A stretch of DNA of 64,000 nt, taken from Tetranychus cinnabarinus. Its lineage: Eukaryota; Arthropoda; Arachnida; Trombidiformes; Tetranychidae. Position numbers and translations under genes: made by a program. The stretch covers positions 1,116,001 to 1,180,000 of the forward strand of contig WHVY01000006.1 in NCBI GenBank assembly GCA_022266195.1, read 5' to 3'. Position 1 is the first letter of the stretch; the number at the start of each line of letters is the position of its first letter. Positions 23,555 to 37,600 of this stretch are shown here, piece by piece. Under the pieces are notes generated by a model. It made no database searches. It had not been told where the DNA came from and was given only the letters and a program-made list of their open reading frames with translations.

Positions 23555-23617
23555 GAGAGATTCGATCCCAGGGCTTCTGGATGATAGTCAGTACGTTTTT
23601 CCACTTGGCTTAGCGCC
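23555..23617 (-). repeat. tRNA-like or SINE-like sequence
   Basis: On the minus strand, a box-A-like stretch (TAAGCCAAGTGG, from 23612 to 23601) is followed about 30 bases later by a box-B-like stretch (GGGATCGAATCTC, 23569-23557). This is the internal promoter layout of a tRNA or tRNA-derived SINE. The anticodon and acceptor stems do not pair well, so I do not call a functional tRNA. Confidence 0.35.
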
Positions 23618-24040
23618 TTTAAAGCTAATGGCTAGGTGCGAAAAAAGATTTCCCTCTCTATTGAAAATTGCCTGAAAACTCGGTTATTGGATAATAGTTT
23701 AAAATTTGGGTTGACATGTGGCTTTAAAATCACAAAATACCGATAACATGGACAAATTTCCATTTTTTATTCTGTCTTATACAATTTTATTTGAATTGTA
23801 TTTGAATCAAAAAGGCGAAAACGGTTCTTATTTCTTTAACTGGTACTTACAGAGAAAATTTACAGTTACTAGTTCGATCCAGCAATACTTGTTAAAATCG
23901 AGTCAAATAAAAAAGTGAAATTAATTGGAAACCATTTCACTGAGTTTTCAATGAATGAATAGCGGTTTCCATCAACAGTTTTCATCTGATAAAATGCTAA
24001 AAATTGACTAACAATTAAAACTCATGAAAGGTTCTCAGCA

Positions 24041-24217
24041 AGACATTGAGTCTTATTTTTCATTATTTTTATCAACTAGATTGTTCTCTCATCTTTTTAA
24101 TGTCATTTTTTATCACACTAATTAATCTGGTTAATCACAATAAAATGATTTTCCCATCAGAAGGTGCATAACAAGTTCAAAAACAGGTGAACATTAGTTA
24201 TTATTAAACCAAAATGG
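24041..24217 (+). repeat. Dispersed repeat, copy 2
   Basis: This is the counterpart of 4940-5127 in the same orientation, with small indels and about 90% identity in the first 150 bp by eye. Confidence 0.7.
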
Positions 24218-27200
24218 ACTGATGATTGTTGACAAAAATAACCTTTATCAAATGACCCAAAGCTGACTCTGTTAACAGCTACAATTTAAAGTGATAAATT
24301 GCGCAAATCAACAATAAACAATTTGAATCGGCAAAAAGCGACATTTAAACTTGAAAAAAGGGGTTAAAATGAGTTGAAATTAGTGCAAATTAATTCAACA
24401 CTTTACTATTTCTTTATGCAATTGAAGTTGTTTTTCTGATTAAATATATTTTCACTCAAAATTAACTTAAATGCTCACAATTACAATCTAATGACAATAT
24501 CAATTGATATTCCAATTGAACTGGACAAACTGAACAACAGAATTATCGATAAAACTTTTCCTTCTCAACTAAATTGTAACAGGTTTCCATTGAATAGTAA
24601 AGATCCATTTTAATGAAAGTGTAACAATAGAAAGGTCAAGATTAATCACGATGGACAATAGATTATGAATAATACTGAACAGACTATTATCGATATCGAT
24701 TGCTATCATTAGTAATCATGATAATTACCCTTCTTTAATTAGATTAAATTATGATTCTAACCTTATCCATCCAAATTGGATGAAATAATAGTCATTTTCA
24801 GTTAATAACAACAATTGAAAGTCGCTGTAAAACTACAATAAATAAACTTGATCCAATTCTTGCTCTTTATTGACAAATCTTTCATTACAATTATTGTAAT
24901 TTCAGATGTTGTTGCACCAAAATAGTGATATTGATTGGTTTCAATCACAATTAACAGTGAAATTGGTGAAAATTTCATTCCAATTGAAATATTGTCCACA
25001 ATTTGTTAAAAGGAAAGTAATATTAGGATTGAAATGGAGATTTTATTGAAATAACAGTTTGATGTTTAAACTGAATCTTGATGGTTTCTTGGTAAATGCT
25101 GATTCTTGGTTTTCCATGAAAATTTGTGATAAACTGAGAGTTTAGAAGATTATTTTTACAGTTTTACAGCAATAAATAAAAGCCTAACCCAAGCAATTAA
25201 ATCTGGTCAATTTAGGTGAAGCTTTGGCTTGTTTGGGTTATCATTTGGTGAAAGGCTAAACTTACCCGTTTCTGGTTTGAAAGATGAACCAGTCTCAATG
25301 TCACTTGAAACACTGGAATATTTGAAGCAACAGCTTGATCAGAATTTCATTTTATTTTCGATGTTAATAAAAAATCTATTTCTGTAATTGCTTTGTATTA
25401 ATAGTTAACATTGTTACTTGACATCAATTTTGACACCAAATGAAAAGAAATTGGAATTGAAAGAAATCTTTTCACAGTTTTTTCATGTAAATCAAAGATC
25501 ACTAATGAATGGTCAATACGTTTAACAAAAGATGAAAATGTAATGAGCTGATGAACACGTTTATTAACAGATTAGTTGATAATGAAAATTTGCGTTTCAT
25601 CTCAATGTGAGCTTAATCTGGTAAATTTATTCTTAATCTTTAACTTATACAATATTAAAGGTTGCCTTACAATTTGCGGTATTTTTACACGACAAGCCCG
25701 TTGTAGGCTCAAGAACAGGAAAAGTTGACCTGAAACAACTATGTTTGACCAAGAGCCTTAAAAGTCTAATGAGAACGTAAATTCACTTTCACTTGGCACA
25801 CTCTTCCTGAATGTTGTTGATGAGGTTGTTATTGATGGTGATGGCGATGATGGAAAGAGAAGGTAAAATTGACTGTTCGTTAATCAAAAAACCAATGTAA
25901 ACATTAAAATTGAAGGCCTGAATTTGGCCTGATCTTGTCTAATCTACAACAAGTATTGAGTTACCAATTTTTTTCCGGTTCAAAGCTGGACAAGATTCAC
26001 TGAAGGAGGGCTTCGCGATACTCTCATGCTTCCGATTTATTCAACTATTCAACTGAGTTTACCATTAAATATATTATTGGTGATCATCAGGAATTCAACG
26101 ATTGACTTGCAATCAATGTTGAGATTATTCATCTTGTCGTAAAAAACTCGTGTAATGTTTTCAACTGTTGACTTGAGATGCTTCAAGCTGGTTAAATCAA
26201 CTAACCAAATCAACTGGTGAGAGATGGATATTGAATAATCAATTAAACAATCAATTTAATCACATTGAAGGCGTTCAACAGTAATGTCCAAATCAAGATT
26301 TCAATAAAATTACATTAATTGTTCAAATGTAACCAGCAAGTTCAATGTTTCAACCTTTTCATCATCTTATTAACCCGATAATAATTTAAATTTTAACCTT
26401 TTTTCCACTCAATTTCATTCCATTTCACTCATCTTTACATTTCAATCAATTCCAATCACAATCGATAAATCAATAACTTCTCTTCAAACTATCATTAAAA
26501 TTAACCTTAAAATAATGTCCATTGATTAACATGGAAATGACAAAATGTTAAGGTTAATTTGTTTACCGTAATTCACATATTGAAAGATATAATTAATGGT
26601 TTTAAATGGTTGATCAGGGACAAGATGATGGTCATCATTTCCTATTATTTAACAGGCAAGAGTCAGCATTGAAATTCAGATTCAATGAAATCGACAAATT
26701 AACAGCAAAAAAGAAGAAAAAAATTAAACATAATTGTTAACAATTAAAAGGTAATTTTTCACCTTAAAGTGAAACCCAAAAGTGAACCCAATCTTTGGTA
26801 ATAATTAATACCAATTAAATCCATTGTCAGTGAAACCCAAATCCAATGTTAAACCTGAAGACAAGGAAGAAGCTGATTTAATCATTAAACATTTGCTCTT
26901 AATCAAAATGCACAAATTGACACTCAACTGGAAACCTTTAATTACACTCCAATGATACTAAACAGTTACAATTAAATGAAACAATTTTCAGTCTTTTTTG
27001 CCACAATTTACTCTTGTCCAGCTCGAAGTTGAAAAATGTCAAAATTGTTGATTGTAATCAGTTGATCAATGTTTATCATCAAACATGATCCAAATCGACT
27101 CAATTACAATCAAAGATCATTGAGCCTGCAAAAGATATTGATTTTTATTTTTAAATTTAATAATAATTCATCATTTTCATCAGTTAATCAATCTTTGAAT

Positions 27201-28683
27201 CTTTAAGGGAATATAATGAATCGAAATGATTATTAAGAATTGATTATTGATCAAGATTTGGTGATAATTTTTTCTTCTTCTTCTTCTCATATATTTTCAT
27301 CACTTTCAAATGATTCTCATTATAATTGACATGAAATGTTATTTATTTGTTTAATTAACTCTCATCAAGCTGGCAGCTAATTAAAGTTAAACACTTTTCA
27401 ATCCATTTGAGTGGTTGATGCGCTTAAATATCGTGATTAACTAAGCGTACTTGGACTGTTGGTACCAATTTAGAAATGATTACAATCAAATGTTGTTATT
27501 AGCATTACATTTTCCGATTGAAATCGATGAAAATCGGCGATGAAAAAATTCCTAAGCTAATTTGCCTTTTTTTCAGTTCACCATTTTTTTGTCAACATTT
27601 TCAGGCCTTTTACCTTTAAGATGAACAATTAATAAACAGACTTAAAACTTTCCAAATTATTGACCATTAATATGATTATTATTAATATCATTAGTTGAAT
27701 TGGGTAATTGAACTGAAGCTTATAGTGAAAGTGTATTTTAAGTGGCAATACCAATGATGACCAAGTGAAGATCAACTCTGTAAAGGTTAATCTTAGGCCA
27801 GTCTTGCTTCAGGCTTAATTATCATTTGGCCCAATTATTTGGTGCCCTATTTCCTGTTGAACTAAATATATTATTGCTAATAACAGGTAATGAAAGGAAA
27901 AAGAAGCTCAAATTAAAAGGTAAGAAAAGACAAAAAGTGAAAAAAATGAGAAACTCTTTAGTTGACAATTTTCGGGTTTACATTGGAAACATTGACATGA
28001 CCAGAAAAGGTTTGAAGTAAATTCTGGTTCAATCGAATTTGGAATTTTCTTTTTTTGGTTCGTCTCTTTGGACCTGTAGATGTGAGGATTGCCGCAAGGT
28101 TAAAGATTACCTTTTTGTTTCAATGACATAACTTGCAAGGCCAGGGAATCTTGTGATTGCGATGTGATGGGAAAGCGAAAGATGACGATCAAGAGTGATT
28201 TTAAGGTACAGTTAGAGAGAGAGAGAGAGAGAAGGAGAAAGATGAATGATGATGGGGAAGGAGGAGATGAAAGGTAGCTAAAAGGGAGGAGAAAGAGATG
28301 ATAAGGTAGAGTAAGATGATGATGATGGAGTAAGAATGGAAAGATAAGATGAGTGAATGATAAGGATCAGTTGAGGAGGACTTTTTTCCAGGTAACAATT
28401 CACGTTAATGTCTAACCCAGCTTGTTTATTGTCGTCGTTAGTTTCAACAAGAAGGTGAACACGAAAAGATTAATCAACGGCAACAAAACACCAATCCATT
28501 GAAAAGTTGTATCATTTCAATTTGAACAACTTTTCTCTTTTTTTATCATCGAACTTGTCTTTTTTTTAAAATTCATTTTTCACTTGTTTGTTTTGTGATC
28601 ATCTTTACCCATTGAATATTGGCCTTTCATCTGTCAACGCTTTACCCATTTACATCATTGTCATCATTTACCCTTTACCCACA
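24218..28683. other. Gene-poor intergenic region upstream of peroxidase
   Basis: AT-rich, with many short repeats of TTGATT/AATCAA character and simple repeats. A (GA)n tract lies near 28211-28230, followed by GAT-rich purine sequence to about 28340. I see no supported gene. The stretch close to 28683 should hold the peroxidase promoter and leader. Confidence 0.5.
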
Positions 28684-31600
28684 ATGATAAGGTAAGTTGT
28701 TTCATTGAAACTCAAAGACTTTCATGACTTCATGATTTCATGATTTCTCTCTTTTTTCTCGTCTCTTGGTGAACTTGTGAGTTTAATTTGTAGACACAAT
28801 TAATTAGTGCAAACCCAAGTCGACTAATTGTGCCAATCAAAGTTAATTAGATTAAAGAAGTTGACATTTTTTCCCAAGAATCACATTTTTCACTGTAACA
28901 CAGTTCATTACAATCTCATGTTTTTTTTTGCTCTAACCGTTAGACTCATTTTTCATGAACCAGACTAACATCAGTCATTAGCTTGAAACCTTTGATATCA
29001 AAAGCATTGCTAAAAAGATTGAAAAAATGTTCAGATTTAGATTCGTGTTTCCATTATCGATATTGATTTGGTTTATCAATTGCAACTGATTACCATAATA
29101 ATTGGGATCGTTCAACTCATTTGGACGATATTTTTCACTCTCCTTTTTTGCCTCTTTACTCTCTTCCGATATCATCGATATCATGAAATTAATATTCTGC
29201 TGCTTGATAAACCAATTAATTGATAAAAAAAGGTTAAAATTAAACTTGCATTTTTACCTTTTCTCATCATTGACTGGCGGCAATCGACAGCCTGGAATCA
29301 AATTTATCTCAAACCTTTCCTCTCATTTACTCCTTATAATTAAACTTCAATTAATTATAGTATTGATGAAGACGATTCTTTACCTTTCAAAGGGAAGGTA
29401 AAAGGTAGCTAAAAGCCGAAAGGCAATGAAAGCCAAGAATATTAGATTATCTCATCTTTTTTCATTCATTTCATCAACATTTGCGTATCTATTTTAATAA
29501 CCAGTCAAACAGTTTTCATTACAGTTTAACCTTTCGGCCATTCTTGTCTAGTTTTGATTACCTTTTAGGCAACAACAATTGAATAATGATTCATTTGTGT
29601 TTTACTTACAGATTTTCCATATTAATATTGAGCTTTGCCTCGATTGGTCTTTGCTCTGATTACAATGACATTGAAAGACCGCCTCATTCAGGTCCACCTT
29701 ATGGAACTGATTATTCACCAGAATGTGCTTTAATTGTATCAAGGAGTAAACCCTATTCACCTGACCATGAGCCAATCAAAATGTCCCCTGGACTTCATTA
29801 TATTTCTAATTATGCTCCAAGGTAAGTTGATAATCCATATTTTTCTTATTTAAACTGAAAGCCTTCAAGTTATTGATTGAATTTCATCAAGTCAATAATT
29901 TACAAATAGCGTAACAATTGTGGTTTTTAACAGCCAATTAATCAGTCAATGTAATAACATTGATCATTTGAACAACATTAGAAACAAAACAATATTAATT
30001 ATTTTCCGTCAATGAAAATTTTACCAAACACAGTCAATACAAAGGGTAAAACCAATGTTAACCAGTTTTTAAGGTAGACCTTTTATAAAATCTGGTTTGG
30101 GTTAACAATGGTTCAACTGGTTAATTTGATTAATCATTTAATTGGATGAACCTCTTTAATCAGTTCGTCTACCTGGAGCAACATTTATACATTTATGCTT
30201 AAGGAAGATTAATATTGATTATTATTGTCCAGTTTTGGTGTTTTTTGTTGTTGTTGCCAAGCGAGGAGATGAAAAAAGGTTAATTATTGAAGATGATTAA
30301 TCCATTACTTTAATCTGATGGTTGCATTGGAATGAGTCTTCCGTAAATGAGAAAGTTATTGAAAGTTAGTGAAAATTATGATCATCTTCATTTAATCACT
30401 AATAATCATCAACAACAAGGCAAGATTATCATGAGATGAACTGATTTTTTGGTGTTTTTTGCGTTATTAATTTTCAATTTCACCTTATTTTGGTTTTGTT
30501 TTCGATGTTCATTCTTGCCTTGCCTCTGCCACTTTCAGCTTTCAGCTTCATTTTCAGCTATAATTCATGTATTGTTGAAGCTTGCGGCTATCAAATAATT
30601 ATCAATGCTCAGTTTAAACACACAAGATAGATGATAAGTTGGTTGTTAGCGTTGTTTAGAGTCGTATCTGATGGATAATAACTTTCCAAGTAAAACATCC
30701 AAGTAATGCATAACCAGTAAAATGAAGATAAACTGAAACACATACACAAAAAAGGAGTTCATCTTGTTATTATAAATACACATTTATTAGTGAAGTTTAA
30801 CCGTTATTTTTGTAAATAAAAATCACTTCTCCAGGCTGTTGATGAGCCACTTTTTGAATGTTATCATCCATTTATTTGTTCACTATTAATTGTAAACGAT
30901 AACTTCCCAATATTGGCCAGTTAAGGGTTTCCTTTAGTCTCATTAGATGCAAATTATGGATCCAAATCATCGAGTATTGTCCATCACTGGATAACTTCAT
31001 GTTATAGCTTTAATTGTGAGCTTTTATTTCCAATGGAATAGTTAATTCAATTTGATCCGTATTTGGTTTCCAATCACTGTTATGAGTCTGAAAATGAAAA
31101 GAAAAAAAGATTCATATTTAGTGAGATTTGAATGCTAATTTTAAATGTGATTACGATATTCAGGCTGAATGACATTTATTAATACTTTGAATTCAACTGT
31201 TATTAGAGGTCAAACTGAGAGATTACCATGAGTAATTCATTTTCTGTTCAAACCTAACCTTATTAACTCGGCTTAATACATTTCCTTGGTGGAAACATTT
31301 CTGACCTCAAATTTTTTTCTAAAAAAAAGCTATCTTTTGTTTTTTGTTGTTTTTTGCATCATTTTTGTTCATTTTTTTCACCATTTCTTGCTCTGCATCA
31401 CCATCTTCAGAATCAAAATTTTGAGGTTCATTCCGGTATTACAATTTCATGATTTTCTAGTCAGTATCTTTAACCTGACAACTAAACAATTTCAATTCAC
31501 TCCTTTCGTTAATTTAATACATTTTTATACCATATAAATATAAATATACCTTAATGAACATCTCAGCGTGAGCTTGGAAGATGTTGAACAGAAAAAATAT

Positions 31601-34600
31601 GATTACATTGAATGATATTTATCTGATTGATAAGCAGAAGCTTGGTCAAGATGATAATCAATATTGATTAATCAATTTCTTTTTGCTTTCACAAAACAAA
31701 ATTGGTATAAATAATGTTATTTTGATTAAACTTCACATCATCAAATCAAAGTTGAGCCAGTTAATTGTTGCATTCATTTTTCAATCAAAATAATAATTTT
31801 TACTGTTGAATACAAAAATATTTTTTTAATTGAAAAAAATGGAAACAAGCTCAAAATGATGGTTTATACCATTTCATCTGACAATTGGCAGGAATCAAAA
31901 TGATTTTTGATAACGACAAGTTCGCAATTAACCTTCTTAGATCCGTTTTCACTTGATTTTTCATTAGAGACTGATTGCTCAATTAGATGTGATTTGATGA
32001 TGGATGAGATGAAAAAATTGTGATTTACTCGAGTCAATGGAAAAGTAAAATGGATCAAAATGAAAATGGTGAAAATAAAGGTGACATTGAGGCCGCTTTT
32101 CCAGATCAATGATGTATTGGAAAATACAAAGTTTTTACGTCTAAATGGCCAATCTTTAGACCATTTTTTGATCATTTCACTTTTACTGGGCCAATTAACT
32201 GCTCTATCCGATAATTGGCATTTCAAGTAAAAGTGAAATTAACGTGAAATATGATTATTTCACGATTTTCTGGCTAACTTTTCATTTTTTTCACATTTCA
32301 CTTTTTCATTAAACGCAAAAACGTAAATATTAATGACAACTGATATCAATAATACTGTTCGTATGATTGTTAACAGTTGCCAATCTCCTTTGGGTTTGGT
32401 GTGTTTGTTTGTGTCCTCATGTTGGTGTTGATTCTGATGAGGTCCCATGAAGCCAATCAGTTAAGTTACAGTCAACCATCCGAATCGACGAGTAAAATTG
32501 AGAGTCTTCAGAAAAGCTGGTTTATCATGATATTGAGTGTGATAAAGGAGAAGCTGAAAAAGAGAAGAAAAATATTGAAACTCGATTGCATGATGAATGT
32601 AATAATAATTGGAAAGAAATTGAAGTGAAAAAAGTGGAAAAAAAGGCAAGAAAACGTTCAGTTGATTATGAGATGATGACAATGTTAACAGATGATTGTT
32701 AAAAGGTTAACAAGTTATGATCATTTGGTGGTGAGTAAAGTAAAGCGAACGAAAAAGTTCAATATTCAGACAGAATTTGATCATATTTTTCTTATTAACC
32801 ATTTAATAACCTTTTTTTTGCTTTCACCTCATCTTCTTACATGAACTTTTACTTTCCTTTTCTAGGTTTTATTGGCTTCAAAATTGTTATCATTATTAGA
32901 GGTTTGCATTCCAATAAGAGAGTGAAAAAGAAAATGAAAATTTGTATCATTTTCAGGTCAATCAGATTCAATGGTTGAATAACAATTTTGATGTTTTTTT
33001 CACTATAAAAAAAGATTGTTTCAATGAATCTTCAAGAAAAGATTGATTTCTGATTGGTTATCAGTCAATTTCAATCTGACTATCAGTACAAATTATCAAC
33101 AATTTAATTATTTTATTTCACCTCATAATATCAATGATTACTTACTATGTTGATCATGATCTTTACTCAATTATAGTTATGATTATTCAATTCAAATGAT
33201 TCCAACGTGCTTTCCATTTAATCCAATTTCCAAATCAAAGGTATGACCAGAAGCATAACATTAGGTGTAAACAAATACACTCTATGTTTCCAATTATGAG
33301 GAAGGAGATGATGAACAGTTGATAATGATGATGATGATGTGATGATAACGAGGAAGAAGGTATAAAATGCAAGTTTAAGTGGTGCAAATTGCGTGGTTTG
33401 CACCTTACCATCATTATTATTTATTGATGTCCATCTTGAACAAAATCGGGTTATTTTTTATAACTGCATAAGCAAACGTTTGTATCACTTTAAAGGTTCA
33501 AAAAATGTATCGATAAACGAAACTGTCACTTTCAATGCAATAATCATATTAAACCCAAGTTACCTGTAAAGATGACAAAAATTTTGATTAATTTAAAAAT
33601 TGTAAATGATAAATTGTGACCAAATGAGATAAATAATGTCATTTGATTAGCTTACATGCACAAAAGTATAAATTTTATACAGTAAAGAGTGTTACTTGGG
33701 TCAGCTGAGAAATGTCGGTAATCTTATTCCAGTCGTCATTAATAGTCCAATTTGTAATTTATTTTATTTGTTTAGTCCAGTTGAATCTGAAAGAGGCAAA
33801 AGCTGAGATTAATTAGACACATATAAAGGTTTAACTTTTAAAAATAAAACAAAAAAAACTTACCCAAATCCAATACAAAAAGGAGTAAAAAAAGAAATAA
33901 TTTCGAGCATGAAAAAAAGGTTGAAAGATACAAGGCTTATTAGTTATTCAAAACGGTGAGAATGGTGAAGATACTGAGCCTGATTCTGATGTCGTTGAGG
34001 ATGGTGATGATGGCGATGAATAAACAGAAAGAGAAAAAGAAAGAAGAAAAAATAAATTAGAAAAAGAAAGCGAACTGAAATCAAGAGTGAATGCAATGAT
34101 TCAATCGTATGTAAAGTTAAAAATATTTTAGGGTGCGTCTGTCAATTACGTCCGGAAAAGTGAGAAAGTAATGATTGTTTTGGCGCAAAAAAAGAGATTT
34201 AATCAAAAGTTGATTACTGTTACAATTAGAATAGAAGAATCTTAAAAAGATCAAATTTCTATGGTCAAATGGTCAGTAATGATAGATTGTTTGAACAGTA
34301 AATTTACAATTATGCTAAAACCAGCTTCGATTTTATGCTTGATGCTGTTTACGCTATTTGCTTCAGCTGTTGTTTTATGCTTTTTGCTTTTATTGTCTAA
34401 CAGTTCAAGATTTTTAATTTTATAAATCAACTATGTTTTGTAATTCCCTGATTTATTTATACTTAATGAATCTGTATATTCAGTGGTTATTTTGTTGTCA
34501 AAGACTTGTAAAAAGTGCAACTGGTCATTCGAAATGGCTACCAAAAGGTGGATTGACCATTCAGCCATTTCTTCTGGTTTCTGTGATCGCTCTTTACTGC

Positions 34601-37600
34601 TGACAGCAAACATGGCTGGTCAATGGGAAAAAAGTGTTTAAATTTTTTCATTGATTCTTATTATTATTGATTTTTAAACGGTTGATTAGCTAATATTATC
34701 TGCTAAAACAACTGTTAATATAAGACTTTGTCTGTTTGCTGTTGATAACTACCGGGTTGATGTTAGTTAAATAAGATGTAGCAACAACGATTTTACAAAT
34801 TGATGTCTCAGTCCAACAAGATCAATTAGATGTAATCAACAGGTTAAAAAGGTGAGTCTGCCTTTTCGTGATGCTTATTGCTGGACTTAACTGTAACACG
34901 GTATAAATTGGACTAATCACCATGATTGGATAGGTGATGGAAATCATAAAACAGAAAGTGAAAAAATAATGTTGTGAATGCAAACGAATCCAGAAGTTGA
35001 AGAATTAAAAAATGTAGCAAATAATAAAAATAGTCAGTGATGAATGGTATAGATTGTTGATTAATGTGTTTTGATGATGATAAAATTAGATGAACCGCTA
35101 ACCGTTGGTTGTATAATTTTTAAAGTCTGGTTTGAAAAAGCTGAAGCCGTTTGAATAGCCTTCTGTAATTGACTAGCTAAAGGCTATAAAAACATGAAAT
35201 GTAGTATTATAAAAGGATCAGGATTCGCCTTATGAGCATGATAAGAATCATTGATTTAATGAATTAAAGTTTAAAAGTTGACAATTGTTGCTTCAATTTC
35301 CCAAGGAAAAGCAGTCCAATTTTTCTGTGTTACACAGTTCATTACAACAAGCTTTACTTTCTGTCTCATGCCTTTTCCACTAATTTTTACCTCATCATGC
35401 TCATGAATCTCTTTTTTTCTGTATTTTTTTCATGTATTGTCTTCAATAACTGTTGGCTGAACCGGTTGAGACAAAATGAATTGAACTCTCCTTCAGGATC
35501 TATTAGTTAACCAACTATGAAACTAATCAGATAAATATATCTAATAATGTCTTTTGTTTTGCTGCGTTCTAATGGTCAAAAACAATAATCTACACTCACA
35601 AGATTGGCACAGATTGAGGGAAACAAGATGAACACGATTAAAGACAAATAAAAAATTAAAGAAAGGCCTAAGAGACAATTACAAGAATCAAAAAAATGGT
35701 GGAAAATAGTGAATTTTCAACTGAATAATGAAACTTTCCTCTGAAAACAAGATCAATTGTGCACAAAAGTGTGTACTTTCTTCAGGCTTGGCCTTGTGAG
35801 ATTTTACTGATTTTGTTTTCCATCATCTGATATCATTATGCTAAACAATCAACTCACAATATAAAGAAATTCATTTTTCTTGTTGTTCATCACATTTTCA
35901 TCATTATTTTCACCTCATTCTCATTCTTGTAATATGCTCTTACAGTCTTTTTGTTTTGTGTTTTTTTCATGACCATTTTTTTGCCGTTATCGTACAAACT
36001 GGTTACAATTTGACAATCTATTTAACAATTTGTTTCATAATCAAATTTTTATCCTTAATTTCGTGGCTAACTGGTAACACGACAATACATAATTAGATGA
36101 ATTACCATTAAGATTGTGAGACCAGCAAAATAAGATTGTTCATGAGCCTTATAAAAACCATGGGTGCAGCTAATATCAGACAATCACGCAAATTCAATGG
36201 TTCACAGTTTCTCAATTATTGGATTTGATTACAATAGATTCATCTAAATTTGGATTATCTAAATCAACTGTCCATTGTAATGTACCTTTGGTACCTAAAC
36301 CCAAAATCAAACCTAAAAATCAAACCTAAAAATTGAAACCTTTATCAGCCTTTCAAGGTCTGCACTTGTCTGGACAAATGTTGAACCATTATGGCTGATT
36401 AATTGTTGATTATAATGTTAATTGTCTGACCGAGACATTGTATTAAACCAACACCTTTTAATCCAATTTACTTGGTAATCAATTGAAACTCACTAATTGT
36501 AATGTAGAGTGAAAAACAGTGAGAAATAATTAGCCTTTTGTACAAGCTAATTGACTGTTTCATCACAACATCGACAGCACATGATTTTTCAACAATTTAA
36601 CAACCATTTAAATCAATTTTGCTTCTTTTTTGTTGTTACTCTTGCCAACTCATTTGTTACTCTGGTTTTAGTCAGTAATTTAGCTGCTTTTTTGCTGTTA
36701 TTTCATCGCTTCTGTTCAACGCAACTTGTCATTAAATTGTTACCCGGAAATTTTACAGCCAGTAAAGGTGGTTAAATGATAAGTGTCTGTGTTTTAGTTT
36801 TAATCAAGTTCAGGGTTAAACTCATCTTCATCTGTTGGCTAAACTCGTGTTGACTGTCATCATCATGATAATTATCAACATCATTATCCAAGTGTTAGGC
36901 AACAATACAGAAAGCAATTACAAAAAGATCATGAAAGGAAAATATTGAACTCAATCTTTTCAGTGTCTTATTGTAACTTGAAATTGATTAACAGTTTTTA
37001 AGCAAAAAAAATTGATCACTTTAGGCCAATAATCTGACCATTTTTGAATCATTTGTAGCAACTGTTACAATTGATCAACTGGAAGGCAATTCAACATCTT
37101 TTCATGATTACAATTACCAATAGACCAACTTTCACCCATCAAATTGAACTTCAATTTGTATTCCTTTAAACCTTTGAATTAACCTTTTTGATTAGCTAGT
37201 ATTGAATACCATAATTTGAGTCAATTTAATGATCTTTTAAAGGTATTTTTCACTTTAAAATGGTGTTCCTTTTGTTTACCAATTGACACAATATTTCTTG
37301 GTCTATTACATTTAAAACAGATCAATACATTTGATTAAACTCTTGACTGTAAGCCAATTGTTTATCAATTGATTTACCTTCAATTGTCTCTCAATTGTGT
37401 AAATCATCTAACCTTTGGGTCAATTGTATTTAACAAACTATTAAGTGTGGTTAATGAGTTACCGTTTAAAGTAAACCGCAATGAAAAGTCCAACTAAATT
37501 GAGTTAGCAAATTATATATTGATTAACCAATCTAATTGACTTTCATGTAAATCATAACCAATCATGTTAAATACTTTGAAATTGATGAAATTGCTTTCCC

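Noticed and set aside
23561..23569. Functional tRNA gene
   Set aside because: Only the internal boxes fit. The acceptor and anticodon stems do not pair, so I list it as tRNA-like only.
28201..28398. Minus-strand Ser/Leu-rich ORF
   Set aside because: It is the complement of a GA/GAT purine-rich simple repeat.
31864..32226. 120-codon minus-strand ORF in the large peroxidase intron
   Set aside because: Low-complexity composition, no motif, and overlapping ORFs on the other strand.
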